From Williamsia sp. 1135 (GTDB lineage Bacteria > Actinomycetota > Actinomycetes > Mycobacteriales > Mycobacteriaceae): a DNA stretch of 64,000 bases. Positions 44,554 to 57,366 of this stretch are shown here, piece by piece. Both the position numbers and the translations under genes were made by a program. Below the pieces are notes generated by a model that was given only the letters and a program-made list of their open reading frames with translations, did no database searches and had not been told where the DNA came from. The stretch lies in contig NZ_MJEI01000091.1 of NCBI RefSeq assembly GCF_002095395.1, positions 32,478 to 96,477 of the forward strand. The letters run 5' to 3'. How positions within the stretch are numbered: the stretch's first letter is position 1; each line of letters starts with the position of its first letter.

Positions 44554-44589
44554 GGCACGCTCGACGGCGTTTTCGGCACGCTCGACGGG
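44554..44589. repeat. 21-bp intergenic repeat copy between bioF and bioD
   Basis: One full 21-bp unit, GGCACGCTCGACGGCGTTTTC, is followed directly by the start of a second (GGCACGCTCGACGGG). It matches the units at 13673-13752 and, in reverse, 55825-55876. It fills half the bioF-bioD gap and lies just upstream of the bioD start. Confidence 0.7.
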
Positions 44590-44596
44590 AGACATG

Positions 44597-45739
44597 TCAG
44601 ATCTCGGCGAGCACGGAGTTGACCACCTCGGCCACGTTCGTGATGTCGTCGTCTGTGAGGTCGGCGCGGACCGTCAGCCGCAGTCGCGACGTGCCCGGCG
44701 GGACCGACGGCGGCCGGAAACAGCCGACGAGGACTCCACGGTCTCGGCACCGCTGGGCGGCGTCGAGGGCGCGGGCCGGGTCGCCGAGGACGATCGAGAC
44801 CACGGCGGCCTCCGGCACTTCTCCGCCGCACAGTTGGGCCAGGCGCGCGGCATTCGACCGCACGCGGACCGCGAGTTCAGGGCGGTGCCGCAACAGGGTC
44901 AACGCCGCCTGCGCGGCACCGACGGCCGCCGGGGCGAGGCCGGTGTCGAAGATGAAGCTCCGGGCGCGGTCGATGAGGTGATCGCGGACTGCTGCCGATC
45001 CGAGCACCACTCCCCCTTGAGAGCCCAGCGACTTGGACAGCACCGCGGTGGCAACGAGATCAGGGGCTCCGGACAGTCCCGCCTCGTGCAGGACACCGCG
45101 CCCCCCGGCACCGCGGATGCCCAGCGCGTGAGCCTCGTCCACGAGCAGGACGGCGTTGTGGTCGCGGGCGGCGGCATACAGCTGCGTCACCGGGGCGATG
45201 GCACCGTCGATGGAATACACGGAGTCGGTGACCACCATGGCGCGCTCTTCGGTCCGCTCGTCGAGCTCGCGCCGGACCGCATCGTGGTCACCGCGATCGA
45301 CCACCACCACGCGTGCACGCGAAAGACGGCATCCGTCGATCAACGACGCATGTGCGCCACCATCGCTGACGATCAGGTCACCGCGGCCCATGAGCGCTGA
45401 CACGGCCCCGACGTTCCCCAGATAGCCGGACGAGAACACAAGCGCAGACTCGTACTCCAGGAAAGCCGCGAGGTCGGCCTCGAGTTCGGAGTGCAACGTG
45501 GTCGTGCCGGTCACCAGCCGCGACGACGTGGCCCCGCCACCCCACCGCTCGAGAGCGTCGCGCGCACCCGCGATCACAGACGGTTCGCGGGACAGCCCGA
45601 GATAGTCGTTGGACGCCAGGTTGAGCAGGTCACTCTCGGCAGCGCGCGGCACCAACGTGCGATGCAGGCCCGCGGCCGCGCGCACATCCGCGGCCTCGTC
45701 AAGCCAGCTGAGCGCGGTCGCCGTATCGGAAGATGTCAT
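44597..45739 (-). CDS. bioF: 8-amino-7-oxononanoate synthase
   Basis: The 380-residue PLP enzyme condenses pimeloyl thioester with alanine to KAPA. Motifs are LNLASNDYLGLS, GGGATSSRLVTGTT, VLLVDEAHALGIRG and the cofactor lysine in VLSKSLGSQGG. The FIFDTGLAP segment is typical. Start choice is uncertain: the ATG at 45739 aligns best with other BioF N-termini (a WLDE motif follows), but the frame is open to a GTG at 45781, 10 bp after the bioA stop. It is followed by bioD. Confidence 0.94.
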   Translation of the reverse strand: MTSSDTATALSWLDEAADVRAAAGLHRTLVPRAAESDLLNLASNDYLGLSREPSVIAGARDALERWGGGATSSRLVTGTTTLHSELEADLAAFLEYESALVFSSGYLGNVGAVSALMGRGDLIVSDGGAHASLIDGCRLSRARVVVVDRGDHDAVRRELDERTEERAMVVTDSVYSIDGAIAPVTQLYAAARDHNAVLLVDEAHALGIRGAGGRGVLHEAGLSGAPDLVATAVLSKSLGSQGGVVLGSAAVRDHLIDRARSFIFDTGLAPAAVGAAQAALTLLRHRPELAVRVRSNAARLAQLCGGEVPEAAVVSIVLGDPARALDAAQRCRDRGVLVGCFRPPSVPPGTSRLRLTVRADLTDDDITNVAEVVNSVLAEI

Positions 45740-45791
45740 CGGATTCACTGCCCAAGAGCGTCTCACAGGCGACGATGTCACCTCTCACCCA

Positions 45792-47138
45792 CTATGGCTG
45801 CCGGACACCCGCTCGCCGAACCGGCCCGGTCACCGCCGCTACCGCCGCGCCGATACCACCGATGATGGCGTCGAGGTCATCATCGGAGCAGATGAAAGGC
45901 GGCATCGTGTAGATGAGGTCGCGGAAAGGCCGCAACCAGACGCCCGCGTCGACCGCGGCATCCGTCGCCGGGCCCATGTCGACCGGCTGCTCCAACTGCA
46001 CGACGCCGATCGCGCCTTTCACCCGGACCTCTCGCACCCCCGGCAGCTCGGCCAACGGGGCCAGTCCGGTGGTCAAACGTTCTTCGATACGCGCCACCCG
46101 CTGTTGCCACGGCGAGGCCAGCAACAGTTCGGTCGATGCCAGGGCCACCGCACACGTCAGCGGATTGGCCATGAAGGTCGGGCCGTGCGCCAGCACCCCG
46201 ACCTCCGAGCGGGAGATGGTCTCGGCGATGGCACGGGTACACAGTGTCGCGGCCATCGACAGGTATCCGCCGGTGAGCGCCTTGCCCAGACACATGATGT
46301 CGGGCGACACCCCGGCATGATTCGCGGCGAACAGCGCACCGGTGCGGCCGAACCCGGTGGCGATCTCATCGAAGATGAGCAGCAGTCCGTGTTCGTCACA
46401 GATCCGGCGCAGCTCGGTCAGATAACGCGCGTCGTGGAATCTCATGCCGCCGGCGCCTTGCACAACCGGTTCCACGATGACCGCGGCGAGCTCGCCTGAG
46501 TGTTCGGCGACCGCATTCTCCAGATGTGTGACGTAGTCGGCCGAGAACCCTGCGGGGGGTGCGTCTGCGAACACCTGCGGGGTCAACACGTCGGTCCACA
46601 GGGTGTGCATTCCACCTTCGGGATCGCAGACGCTCATCGGTGTGAACGTGTCCCCGTGATATCCGCCGCGCCAGGTCAGCAGCCGGGTACGCCGCGACTC
46701 GCCGCGTGCCCGCCAGTACTGCAGCGCCATCTTCACCGCCACCTCCACCGAGACCGATCCCGAGTCACAGAAGAAGACGGTGCGCAATGGCTCCGGCGTG
46801 ATGTCGACGAGGACTTCGGCCAGCCGAGCTGCCGGTTCGTGGGTCAGACCGCCGAACATGACGTGTGCCATCGCGTCGAGCTGGCGGCGCGCGGCCTCGT
46901 CGAGAACCGGATGGGCGTAGCCGTGGATCGCAGCCCACCACGAACTCATCCCGTCGACGACGGTTGTCCCGTCCGCGAACGTCAGCCGCACTCCGGCCGC
47001 AGACCGCACCACCCGCGGCGCGGGATCCGGGTGCGGCAAAGTCCCGTAGGGATGCCAGATCAACTCGGAATCGAGGCGCACTATCTCCTGCGCCGACATC
47101 GGCGCTCGGGGGTTAGGGAACTCGGGCAATGGGGGCAC
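45792..47138 (-). CDS. bioA: Adenosylmethionine-8-amino-7-oxononanoate aminotransferase
   Basis: The 448-residue PLP aminotransferase makes 7,8-diaminopelargonic acid with S-adenosylmethionine as amino donor. Motifs are [50 protein letters not shown] and the PLP lysine in [20 protein letters not shown] is also characteristic. It begins with GTG at 47138. The bioA-bioF-bioD order matches mycobacteria, and bioB is in the adjoining block. Confidence 0.96.
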   Translation of the reverse strand: MPPLPEFPNPRAPMSAQEIVRLDSELIWHPYGTLPHPDPAPRVVRSAAGVRLTFADGTTVVDGMSSWWAAIHGYAHPVLDEAARRQLDAMAHVMFGGLTHEPAARLAEVLVDITPEPLRTVFFCDSGSVSVEVAVKMALQYWRARGESRRTRLLTWRGGYHGDTFTPMSVCDPEGGMHTLWTDVLTPQVFADAPPAGFSADYVTHLENAVAEHSGELAAVIVEPVVQGAGGMRFHDARYLTELRRICDEHGLLLIFDEIATGFGRTGALFAANHAGVSPDIMCLGKALTGGYLSMAATLCTRAIAETISRSEVGVLAHGPTFMANPLTCAVALASTELLLASPWQQRVARIEERLTTGLAPLAELPGVREVRVKGAIGVVQLEQPVDMGPATDAAVDAGVWLRPFRDLIYTMPPFICSDDDLDAIIGGIGAAVAAVTGPVRRAGVRQP

Positions 47139-47226
47139 TGCTCCACCCTAGAGAGCCCCGTGCGGCGTTCCCGGCCGGGGATTCTAAGCAAGAGCAGGTA
47201 CATTACGTGCCGGAACAGCCAACCCG

Positions 47227-49503
47227 ATGCTGGGAAGCAACACATCTTTCAGCGCAACCGGACAAGTGAGACACAACCAGTTGACAGCCTCGCCCAGTGT
47301 GGAAAGTCGGCCGCCGTCGGTCCCCGCCGACACCGTGCCCTCGTATCGCACTGATCTCGACGGCCTTCGCGGCCTCGCCATCGTGCTGGTGGCGTGCTTC
47401 CACATCTGGTTCGGACGGGTCTCCGGCGGCGTCGATGTCTTCCTCACCCTTTCCGGCTACTTCTTCGTCGGATCGCTGCTCCGCCACGTGATCGTCAGCC
47501 AGGACGATCGCGCGACGCTCTGGCACACCGTCAATCCGACAAAGCGACTCACCCGACTCGCCAGACGACTACTGCCGGCACTGGTGGCCATCCTCATCGT
47601 GATCAGCCTGGGCACGTTGCTGATCTTCCCCGAGACGAGATGGGTGTCGACCGGCAAAGAGGTCATCGCAAGCCTCTTCTACTACCAAAACTGGCATCTG
47701 GCGTTCAATTCGCAGGACTACACCGCGGCGAGCTCGGCCAACAGCCCCCTCCAGCATCTGTGGTCGATGTCGGTGCAGGGTCAGTTCTTCGTCATCACGA
47801 TGCTCACCGCCCTCGCGTTCGCGGGTGCGATCAAGTTGCTGGTGCGGGCCGGCGTGAAGAAGCTGGCCGATCCGACCGTGATCCGGGTCGTGGTGTTCCT
47901 CGCCATCCTCGGCGTCGCCGCTGTGTCCTTCTACTGGGCTCACATGCGCATGGAGGTCAACCAGCAGTTCAACTACTACGACACCATCTCCCGCGCATGG
48001 GAACCGCTCGCCGGCGGGCTGCTTGCGATCTGGATGCCGAAGTGGCGGGTACCCAACGCCATCCGCAGCCTGGTGGCCATCGTCGCTCTGGGCATGATCA
48101 TCACCTGCGGGTGGTGGATCGTCGGGGTCGAGCAGTATCCGGGCCCCTGGGCGCTGGTCCCCGTGTTGTCGACCCTCGCCATCATCTGGGCCGGCGCGAC
48201 AGGCCTGCAGCACGGTCCGAAGACGGATCAGCCCACGATCAACCAGGGGCTCTCGACCCGGCAGATGGTGTGGCTCGGTTCCATCTCCTACGCGCTGTAC
48301 CTCTGGCACTGGCCGCTGCTGATCTTCTATCTGACATGGCGGGACAAGAACCACGCCTCGATCGTCGAGGGCACCGTACTGATCGCGGTGTCGATCGCGA
48401 TGGCCTGGCTGACCAAGCGGTACATCGAAGAGCCGCTCCGTGCGCCGCGATCGGTGTCCATCCACAAAGAGTCACCGCCTCACAAGGGCAGTCCGACTCG
48501 GCACCACCAGGCGGCCCACGCCGCACCGGTCAACCAGTGGCGCGCACGGATGCTGAACTACACCACCGTGGTCACGACGATGCTGGCCGTCGGCGCAATT
48601 CTGATGACCGTGGGTTTCAAGGCCTGGGACTACCACGTCGAACACATGACCGTGGACACGACAAATCTCGACCCGCGGGTGTATCCGGGAGCGCGGGCGC
48701 TGCTCGAGAACGCACCGGTCCCCCACGTCGACCCGCAACCCTCGCCGCTGCAGGTCGTCAAGGATCTGCCCGCGACGTCGTTCAACGGTCATATCAGCGA
48801 CTTCAAGGACGACGGTGTGCACGTCGGTGTCTACGGGGATCCGTTGGCCACCAAAACGATTGCGCTTGCCGGAGGGTCGCATGCGGAGATGTGGATCACC
48901 GCTCTCGACATCCTCGGCAAACAGAACCACTTCAAGATCAAGACGTACTTGAAGATGGGCTGCCCGCTCTCGACAGAACTGGTTCCGAAACAGGCCGGTG
49001 TGCCATACCCGCAATGTCACGACTGGGTCGAGAAGGTGGTGCCCCAGATCATCGCCGACAGACCCGATGCGGTGTTCACCAACTCCACGCGCCCTCGGGA
49101 CTTCGAGCCGGGTGACTGGGTTCCCGACGACTACCTGCCGATTTTCGACCAGTTCGGCGAGGCCGGCATCCCGGTGCTCGGCATCCGCGACACGTCGTGG
49201 CCGCACAACGGCGAGGGGTCGATCAACACCCCGGACTGTCTTTCGAACAACGATGTCGATGAGTGCTCCACGTCGCGCGCGTCATCGTTCGCCCCCACGA
49301 ATCCCACTCAGGACATCGTGCAAGATCACCCGAACGTGCTGCCCCTCGACCTCACCGACGGAATGTGCAACGAAACACAGTGCCCCGCAGTAGTGGGAAA
49401 CATCATCGTCTACCACGACCTCCACCACCTCAGCGCGACGTTCGTCCGTAGCCTGATCCCGGAATTGCAGCGGCAGATGCAGGCCGCGCTGCCCTGGACC
49501 TGA
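47227..49503 (+). CDS. Membrane O-acyltransferase with C-terminal SGNH domain
   Basis: The 758-residue protein is an OafA/YrhL-type acyltransferase 3 domain with about ten membrane segments. It begins with YRTDLDGLRGLAIVLVACFH, carrying the conserved His of the family. An extracytoplasmic SGNH-like domain follows after TM11 (from about residue 460), with GGSHAEMW as the nucleophile block and DLHHLSATF as the C-terminal catalytic block. Such proteins acylate cell-wall or secreted glycans. A homologue (Rv1565c) lies next to treX in M. tuberculosis. It is divergent from bioA. The substrate is unknown. Confidence 0.85.
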   Translation: MLGSNTSFSATGQVRHNQLTASPSVESRPPSVPADTVPSYRTDLDGLRGLAIVLVACFHIWFGRVSGGVDVFLTLSGYFFVGSLLRHVIVSQDDRATLWHTVNPTKRLTRLARRLLPALVAILIVISLGTLLIFPETRWVSTGKEVIASLFYYQNWHLAFNSQDYTAASSANSPLQHLWSMSVQGQFFVITMLTALAFAGAIKLLVRAGVKKLADPTVIRVVVFLAILGVAAVSFYWAHMRMEVNQQFNYYDTISRAWEPLAGGLLAIWMPKWRVPNAIRSLVAIVALGMIITCGWWIVGVEQYPGPWALVPVLSTLAIIWAGATGLQHGPKTDQPTINQGLSTRQMVWLGSISYALYLWHWPLLIFYLTWRDKNHASIVEGTVLIAVSIAMAWLTKRYIEEPLRAPRSVSIHKESPPHKGSPTRHHQAAHAAPVNQWRARMLNYTTVVTTMLAVGAILMTVGFKAWDYHVEHMTVDTTNLDPRVYPGARALLENAPVPHVDPQPSPLQVVKDLPATSFNGHISDFKDDGVHVGVYGDPLATKTIALAGGSHAEMWITALDILGKQNHFKIKTYLKMGCPLSTELVPKQAGVPYPQCHDWVEKVVPQIIADRPDAVFTNSTRPRDFEPGDWVPDDYLPIFDQFGEAGIPVLGIRDTSWPHNGEGSINTPDCLSNNDVDECSTSRASSFAPTNPTQDIVQDHPNVLPLDLTDGMCNETQCPAVVGNIIVYHDLHHLSATFVRSLIPELQRQMQAALPWT

Positions 49504-49607
49504 TCACCACATTCACGGCCGGTCCGCGCTGATGCACCCCGGTGCGCTGGACATGCCACCCGCTCCGCCGACAAGTAGGGTCAAGCCATGAAAAATCGAG
49601 GGTGCAG

Positions 49608-52043
<2,436 letters not shown>

Positions 52044-52075
52044 CCACTCGTATTCGAACAAGCACCGGAGCTCCC

Positions 52076-54403
52076 ATGATCCTGCCGCTCACGGCAACCT
52101 ATCGGCTTCAGCTACACGCCGGGTTCACGTTCGCCGACGCGATCGAACACCTCGATCACTACGCGGCGCTCGGGGTGAGCCACCTGTACCTGTCACCGAT
52201 CCAGACCGCGCAGGCCGGGTCGAACCACGGATACGACTGGGTGCCGCCGCCCGAGGTCTCCCCAGCGCTCGGTGGTATCGAGGGACTCCGCGCACTGCGG
52301 GCGGCGGCAACGGCGCGAGACATCGGTCTGATCGTCGACATCGTTCCCAACCACACCGGTATCGAAGATCCCCGGCAGAATCCGTGGTGGTGGGATGTGT
52401 TGCGGCTGGGTGCCGCATCGGAGTACTCCGGCTATTTCGACATCGACTGGTCGAAAGACAATGGCGCCGAGGGCAAGATCGCCCTCCCCGTCCTCGGTTC
52501 CCCCGACGATCTGGGCGCCTTGGATATCGACACCGATGGCAACGAGCCGGAACTCGCCTTCTACGAGCACCGGTTCCCGCTGGCGCCGGGAACCTATGAT
52601 CCGGCCAACCCGGCGTCGGCCACATCCGTGCATCAGGAGCAGTCGTATCGGTTGGTGCCCTGGAACATCGGTGTCATCGGCTACCGACGGTTCTTCTCGG
52701 TCAACGGTCTCGCGGGGCTGCGGCAGGAAGACCCCGCCGTGTACGCCGCCACCCACACCCTCGTTCGGCAACTGGTCGCCGAGGATCTCACGGACGGGAT
52801 CCGAGTCGATCATCCCGACGGCCTCGCCGACCCGGCCGGTTACCTCGCAAACCTGCGTGCCGACATCGGGCCGGAACGCGTACTGCTGATCGAGAAGATC
52901 CTGTCCCGCTCCGAACCGCTCGATCCGTCCCTCCCGGTCGATGGGACCACCGGCTACGAGGTCTTACGCGCCGTCGGCGCAGTACTGGTCGACCCCGAGG
53001 GTGAAGGCCCGATGGGCGATCTACACCAGCGCTACAGCAGCGACCGCGGCGACAACCTCTGGTTGGAAGCCACCGAGCGGCACCTCAAACTCTCGATCCT
53101 GGACGAGACGTTTCCCGCCGAGAGGGCACGGCTTCGACGAACTCTTGTGGCCACCGCGAACGGCGCCGACGTGCCCGCGGCCGAGGATCTCGACGTCGCG
53201 ATCGGCGCGGTGGTGGCCGGGCTCGGCGTGTACCGCAGTGACTATCCGGTGCTGTCGGGCACGCTCGAGTCGCTTCTCGACACCGAGAGGAAGCGGCTCC
53301 CCGCACTGTCGTCGTCCTTCGATCTGATCGGTTCGGCAGTCACCTCCGATGCAGAGTCGCGGGCACGCCTGGCGCAGGTCTGTGGTGCGGTGACGGCGAA
53401 GAGCGTCGAAGACTGCCTCTTCTACCGGACCGCGAGATTGGTCAGCCTGCAAGAGGTCGGTGGCAGCCCTGGGGTCTTCGCGGATTCCCTCGACGACTTC
53501 CACCACTTCAACACTGACCGGGCGTCGGCGTGGCCGCGCGCGCTGACCTCATTGTCGACGCACGACACCAAGCGCAGCGAAGACGTCCGGGCGCGGATCG
53601 GGTTCCTGTCGCAGATTCCGGAGCGTTGGGCAGAGCTGACCGATCGCTCCCAGGCTCGCAACCCCGCGCCTGCCGGTGTCACCGGATTGTTCCTGCGCCA
53701 GAATCTGTTCGGCGTATGGCCGGTGGACGGCGTGATCACAGCGGAGTTACGCGCTCGGATACACGATTACGCGACGAAGGCGATTCGCGAAGGCGGGGTC
53801 GGGACCACGTGGACCGAGGTCGACGAGGCCTTCGAATCCGCCGTCCATACCTGGCTGGATCAGATCTTCGACGGCCCGTGCGCCGACGACCTGACCGAAC
53901 TCGTCCACGACACCCGGCATCACCTCGAGTCCGATGCCGTGGTGCAGAAGGCACTGGCTCTACTCGCCCCTGGTATCCCCGATGTGTACCAGGGCACCGA
54001 GTGGTTCGACGATTCGCTGGTCGACCCGGACAATCGACGTCCCGTCGACTACTCGCAGTCGGTGGACCATCCCAAGGTGGCCGTCGTGCGCACCGCGCTG
54101 CACCTGCGGCGCCGGCGACCAGACGTGTTCGTGGCCGGTGATTATCACGCCCTGTCGGCGTCCGGTCCCGCCGCAGCCCATGTCGTCGCCTTCGGTCGCG
54201 GTGAACGAGGAACCGGCGTCTCGGTGATCGTGGCCGGCTGCCGCTGGACCGCACGACTGGAAGACAGCGACTGGGAGCAGACGACACTCGAGCTTCCCGC
54301 AGGCACATGGCGAGAATTGCTGACCGGAGCCGATTTCACCGGTAGCGTGGCGACGGCGCGGCTCGCAACCTCGGTCGCGATTCTCGAGCGCGCTGAGGAG
54401 TAG
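52076..54403 (+). CDS. treY: Maltooligosyl trehalose synthase
   Basis: The 775-residue GH13 enzyme turns the reducing end of maltooligosaccharides into a trehalose unit. It starts [30 protein letters not shown] holds the catalytic Asp, LIEKIL the acid Glu, and [16 protein letters not shown] and [11 protein letters not shown] are distinctive of TreY. The full-length product is intact. Its usual partner treZ, which releases trehalose, does not follow; xylulokinase does, 2 bp after the stop. Confidence 0.96.
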   Translation: MILPLTATYRLQLHAGFTFADAIEHLDHYAALGVSHLYLSPIQTAQAGSNHGYDWVPPPEVSPALGGIEGLRALRAAATARDIGLIVDIVPNHTGIEDPRQNPWWWDVLRLGAASEYSGYFDIDWSKDNGAEGKIALPVLGSPDDLGALDIDTDGNEPELAFYEHRFPLAPGTYDPANPASATSVHQEQSYRLVPWNIGVIGYRRFFSVNGLAGLRQEDPAVYAATHTLVRQLVAEDLTDGIRVDHPDGLADPAGYLANLRADIGPERVLLIEKILSRSEPLDPSLPVDGTTGYEVLRAVGAVLVDPEGEGPMGDLHQRYSSDRGDNLWLEATERHLKLSILDETFPAERARLRRTLVATANGADVPAAEDLDVAIGAVVAGLGVYRSDYPVLSGTLESLLDTERKRLPALSSSFDLIGSAVTSDAESRARLAQVCGAVTAKSVEDCLFYRTARLVSLQEVGGSPGVFADSLDDFHHFNTDRASAWPRALTSLSTHDTKRSEDVRARIGFLSQIPERWAELTDRSQARNPAPAGVTGLFLRQNLFGVWPVDGVITAELRARIHDYATKAIREGGVGTTWTEVDEAFESAVHTWLDQIFDGPCADDLTELVHDTRHHLESDAVVQKALALLAPGIPDVYQGTEWFDDSLVDPDNRRPVDYSQSVDHPKVAVVRTALHLRRRRPDVFVAGDYHALSASGPAAAHVVAFGRGERGTGVSVIVAGCRWTARLEDSDWEQTTLELPAGTWRELLTGADFTGSVATARLATSVAILERAEE

Positions 54404-54405
54404 AG

Positions 54406-55803
54406 ATGACGCTGGTCGCCGGAATCGACTCGTCGACCCAGTCCAGCAAGGTTGTGGTGTGCGACACCGAGGACGGCAGGATCGTCCGGTCCGGCAGCGC
54501 ACCGCATCCGCACGGCACCGAGATCCATCCCGACAGGTGGTGGGACGCGCTGCAGGGAGCGATCGACGACGCCGGCGGCATCGACGACGTCGCCGCGGTG
54601 TCGGTGGGAGCGCAGCAACACGGCATGATCTGTCTCGACGAGAACGGCGCGGTGGTCCGAGACGCCTTGCTGTGGAACGACACCCGCTCCGACAGCGCGG
54701 CCACCGACCTGATCGACGACCTCGGAGGGCCGAAACCGTGGGTCGATGAAACCGGTCTCCTTCCCGTCGCGTCCTTCACCGTGTCGAAACTGCGATGGCT
54801 TGCCGATCACGAGCCCGAGAACGCCGATCGCACCGCCGCGGTGTGCCTTCCCCACGACTGGCTCAGTTGGCGGCTGTCGAGCTCGTCCGACATAGCAGAA
54901 CTCTGGACTGACCGCAGCGACGCCAGTGGGACCGGCTATTTCAGCGCAGGCACCGGCGAGTATCACGACAACCTCCTGCAATTGGCGCTTCGTGGACGAA
55001 GTCCGCTACTTCCTCGCATCGCCGCGCCGTCCGAGACCGCTGCCCGCACCGCCGGCGGTGCAGGCCTCGGCGCAGGGGCAGGCGACAATGCCGCCGCCGC
55101 CCTGGCCCTGGGTGCCGGGCCCGGTGATTGTGTTGTGTCGCTGGGCACCTCGGGTGTGGTCAGCGCCGTCGGTGACCGATCCCCTGCCGACTACGACGGA
55201 CTCGTGGCCGGATTCGCCGATGCGACCGGCAGACAACTGCCGCTGGTCTGCACACTCAACGGCGCACCGGTCCTCGCGGCGGTCGCGGACATGCTCGGCG
55301 TAGACCTTCAGACGTTCTCGGACCTCGCGTTGTCGGCACCCCCGGGAGCCGAAGGTCTGTCGTTGGTCCCCTATTTCGAGGGAGAACGATCGCCGAACCT
55401 ACCGCACACCCGTGGCGCTCTCCACGGGATGACCGGTCGAAATCTGGGCAAGGCCAACATCGCTCGCGCAGGCATCGAAGGTCTGCTGTGCTCACTGCAA
55501 TACTGCGCCGACCGGATCGTGGAGCAGGGCATCGAGATCAACCGGATCATCCTTGTCGGCGGAGGAGCCAGATCTGCGGCCGTACGTGAGATCGCACCGG
55601 CCATTTTCGGCTGCCCCGTCGTCGTGCCGGAGCCCGGCGAGTACGTCGCAGTCGGTGCCGCCCGGCAGGCGGCGTGGACACTGACGAACACCCACGAGCC
55701 TCCCGCCTGGACCGCAGCCGCCGAGAGCGTCTACGAGGCCGACCCTGTTCCGGCTGTGTACGAGCAGTACCAGGAGGCCACCGCACTGACCGTCGGCCGC
55801 TGA
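54406..55803 (+). CDS. xylB: Xylulokinase
   Basis: The 465-residue FGGY-family kinase phosphorylates D-xylulose to xylulose-5-phosphate. It begins [17 protein letters not shown], with [28 protein letters not shown] and a late ATP-site [16 protein letters not shown]. The Gly/Ala-rich linker around [14 protein letters not shown] is the usual ATP-binding loop. The ATG is 2 bp after the treY stop behind a GAGGAG site, so it is likely co-transcribed with treXY. It converges with the mannitol-family dehydrogenase. Together they give a route from arabitol or xylitol through xylulose. Confidence 0.92.
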   Translation: MTLVAGIDSSTQSSKVVVCDTEDGRIVRSGSAPHPHGTEIHPDRWWDALQGAIDDAGGIDDVAAVSVGAQQHGMICLDENGAVVRDALLWNDTRSDSAATDLIDDLGGPKPWVDETGLLPVASFTVSKLRWLADHEPENADRTAAVCLPHDWLSWRLSSSSDIAELWTDRSDASGTGYFSAGTGEYHDNLLQLALRGRSPLLPRIAAPSETAARTAGGAGLGAGAGDNAAAALALGAGPGDCVVSLGTSGVVSAVGDRSPADYDGLVAGFADATGRQLPLVCTLNGAPVLAAVADMLGVDLQTFSDLALSAPPGAEGLSLVPYFEGERSPNLPHTRGALHGMTGRNLGKANIARAGIEGLLCSLQYCADRIVEQGIEINRIILVGGGARSAAVREIAPAIFGCPVVVPEPGEYVAVGAARQAAWTLTNTHEPPAWTAAAESVYEADPVPAVYEQYQEATALTVGR

Positions 55804-55824
55804 GGCCCGTTCGGCGCTACCAGG

Positions 55825-55876
55825 GGCACGCTCGACAGAAGCCGCCGAGCGTGCCGAAAACGCCGTCGGGCGTGCC
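55825..55876. terminator. Repeat-derived hairpin, likely bidirectional terminator
   Basis: A perfect 10-bp stem, GGCACGCTCG with CGAGCGTGCC, encloses an 11-base loop (55825-55855). It is followed by GAAAACGCCG and a further GGGCGTGCC. Read on the minus strand, the element is the 21-bp repeat found at 13581-13752 and 44554-44589. It lies exactly between the convergent xylB and mannitol-family dehydrogenase stops, so it can end both transcripts. Confidence 0.6.
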
Positions 55877-57352
55877 TTATTCGGCGGCCACGAGCTCGCT
55901 CAGCGTCTCACGAGCACCCTTGCCGCGCAACGACTCCAGGGTCCAGAGGTACGGTCGGGTGAACCGGTCGTCCTCGGCGAGATCACCGAACAATGCGGTG
56001 TTGGCGACGAAGGCCAACGGGTCGTTGCGACTCTTCTTCGCCAGCGGAACCAGCGTCTCCGCGAGTGGATCGACAACATCGATCGGCTCGCCGTTCTCGT
56101 CCTCGCCCTCGGCGTAGCGGGTCCAGCTCGCCACCACCGCGGCCGCCAGCCGCACGTCGCCGCCGGTCTTCAACTGACTGGAGATCACCGGCAACAGCCA
56201 CTTCGGGATTCGGTCCGACGAATCCTGACAGAGTCGCGCAATGGTGTCGCCGATCGCCGGGTTGGAGAATCGTTCGATCAGGGTGTCCATGTACTCGTCC
56301 ACGTCGACCCCCGGCGCGGGCAGCAGCGTGTGACGGGCCTCGTTGCTCATGTATCCGCGTAACAGGTTGCGCAGCAATGGGTCCTGTGCGGCGTCGTGTA
56401 CATACCGGTACCCCATCAGGTATCCGAAGTAGCACAGGGCCTGATGGCTTGCGTTGAGCAGGCGCAGCTTCATCAGCTCGTAGGGCCCGACGTCGGACAC
56501 CACCTGAACACCGACGGTTTCCAGGGCCGGGCGACCATCGGAGAAGGAGTCCTCCAGAACCCACTGCGTGAACGGTTCCGCCACCACGGGCCAGCGATCG
56601 GCGACGCCGGTGCGCTCGAGGACCTCGGTCAGCAACTCGGGCGCGGTCGCGGGGGTGATGCGGTCGACCATGGAGTTGGGGAAGCAGGTGTGTTCGGACA
56701 TCCACGCCGCCAACTCCGGATCTTTGAGCTCGGCAAACGCGGTGAATGTCTTACGGGCGATATCGCCGTTGCCCTGGATGTTGTCGCAGGACATCACCGT
56801 GAAAGAGGGCAAACCCTGCGCTCGACGCCGCTCCAGAGCCGCGATCACCAGCCCGAACGTCGTAGCGGGGATCGCGTCCTCTGTCAGGTCTGCGACGATC
56901 GCCGGATTCGATTCGTCGAACTCGCCCGTCGTCGCCGAGAAGTTGTAGCCACCCTCGGTCACGGTGAGCGAGACGATTCGGGTTTCCGGCGCGGCCAACT
57001 TTGCCACCACCGCCTCTGGATCGTCGGGGGCATAGAGGTATTCGGCGATCGACCCGATCACCGACGTCTCGACAGTGCCGTCGGGATGTTTGAGGGTCAG
57101 GGTGTACAGACCGTCCTGCGGAACCAGCGCGTCCCGCATCCGCGCGTCGCTCGGCAACACCCCGACGCCACAGATCGCCCACGCGCGGGAATCAGCTGCG
57201 GCGGTGAGCAACCGGTCGATGTACATCGCCTGGTGGGCGCGATGAAATCCCCCCACGCCGAAATGCACGATGCCGCATGTCAGCTCGCCGCGCAGATACG
57301 CCGGGGTCGCGATGGTCGTGATGTCGGCCAGGTGTGCGTTGTCCAGTGTCAT
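55877..57352 (-). CDS. Mannitol dehydrogenase family protein
   Basis: The 491-residue polyol dehydrogenase has the N-terminal NAD-binding segment IVHFGVGGFHRAHQAMYID and the catalytic K-x5-N-x2-H block KLRLLNASHQALCYFGYL of the long-chain mannitol/arabitol dehydrogenase family. TVTEGGYNF and MSCDNIQGNG are also present. It oxidises mannitol to fructose, D-arabitol to xylulose or a related polyol; xylulokinase next door favours D-arabitol. The ATG at 57352 is chosen. It is the last gene of a two-gene minus operon. Confidence 0.9.
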   Translation of the reverse strand: MTLDNAHLADITTIATPAYLRGELTCGIVHFGVGGFHRAHQAMYIDRLLTAAADSRAWAICGVGVLPSDARMRDALVPQDGLYTLTLKHPDGTVETSVIGSIAEYLYAPDDPEAVVAKLAAPETRIVSLTVTEGGYNFSATTGEFDESNPAIVADLTEDAIPATTFGLVIAALERRRAQGLPSFTVMSCDNIQGNGDIARKTFTAFAELKDPELAAWMSEHTCFPNSMVDRITPATAPELLTEVLERTGVADRWPVVAEPFTQWVLEDSFSDGRPALETVGVQVVSDVGPYELMKLRLLNASHQALCYFGYLMGYRYVHDAAQDPLLRNLLRGYMSNEARHTLLPAPGVDVDEYMDTLIERFSNPAIGDTIARLCQDSSDRIPKWLLPVISSQLKTGGDVRLAAAVVASWTRYAEGEDENGEPIDVVDPLAETLVPLAKKSRNDPLAFVANTALFGDLAEDDRFTRPYLWTLESLRGKGARETLSELVAAE

Positions 57353-57366
57353 TGCCTGCCAACTCC

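Noticed and set aside
44527..44597. A biotin-repressor (BioQ/BirA) operator in the biotin cluster gaps
   Set aside because: The gap holds only the 21-bp repeat, and the region upstream of bioA has no convincing palindrome.
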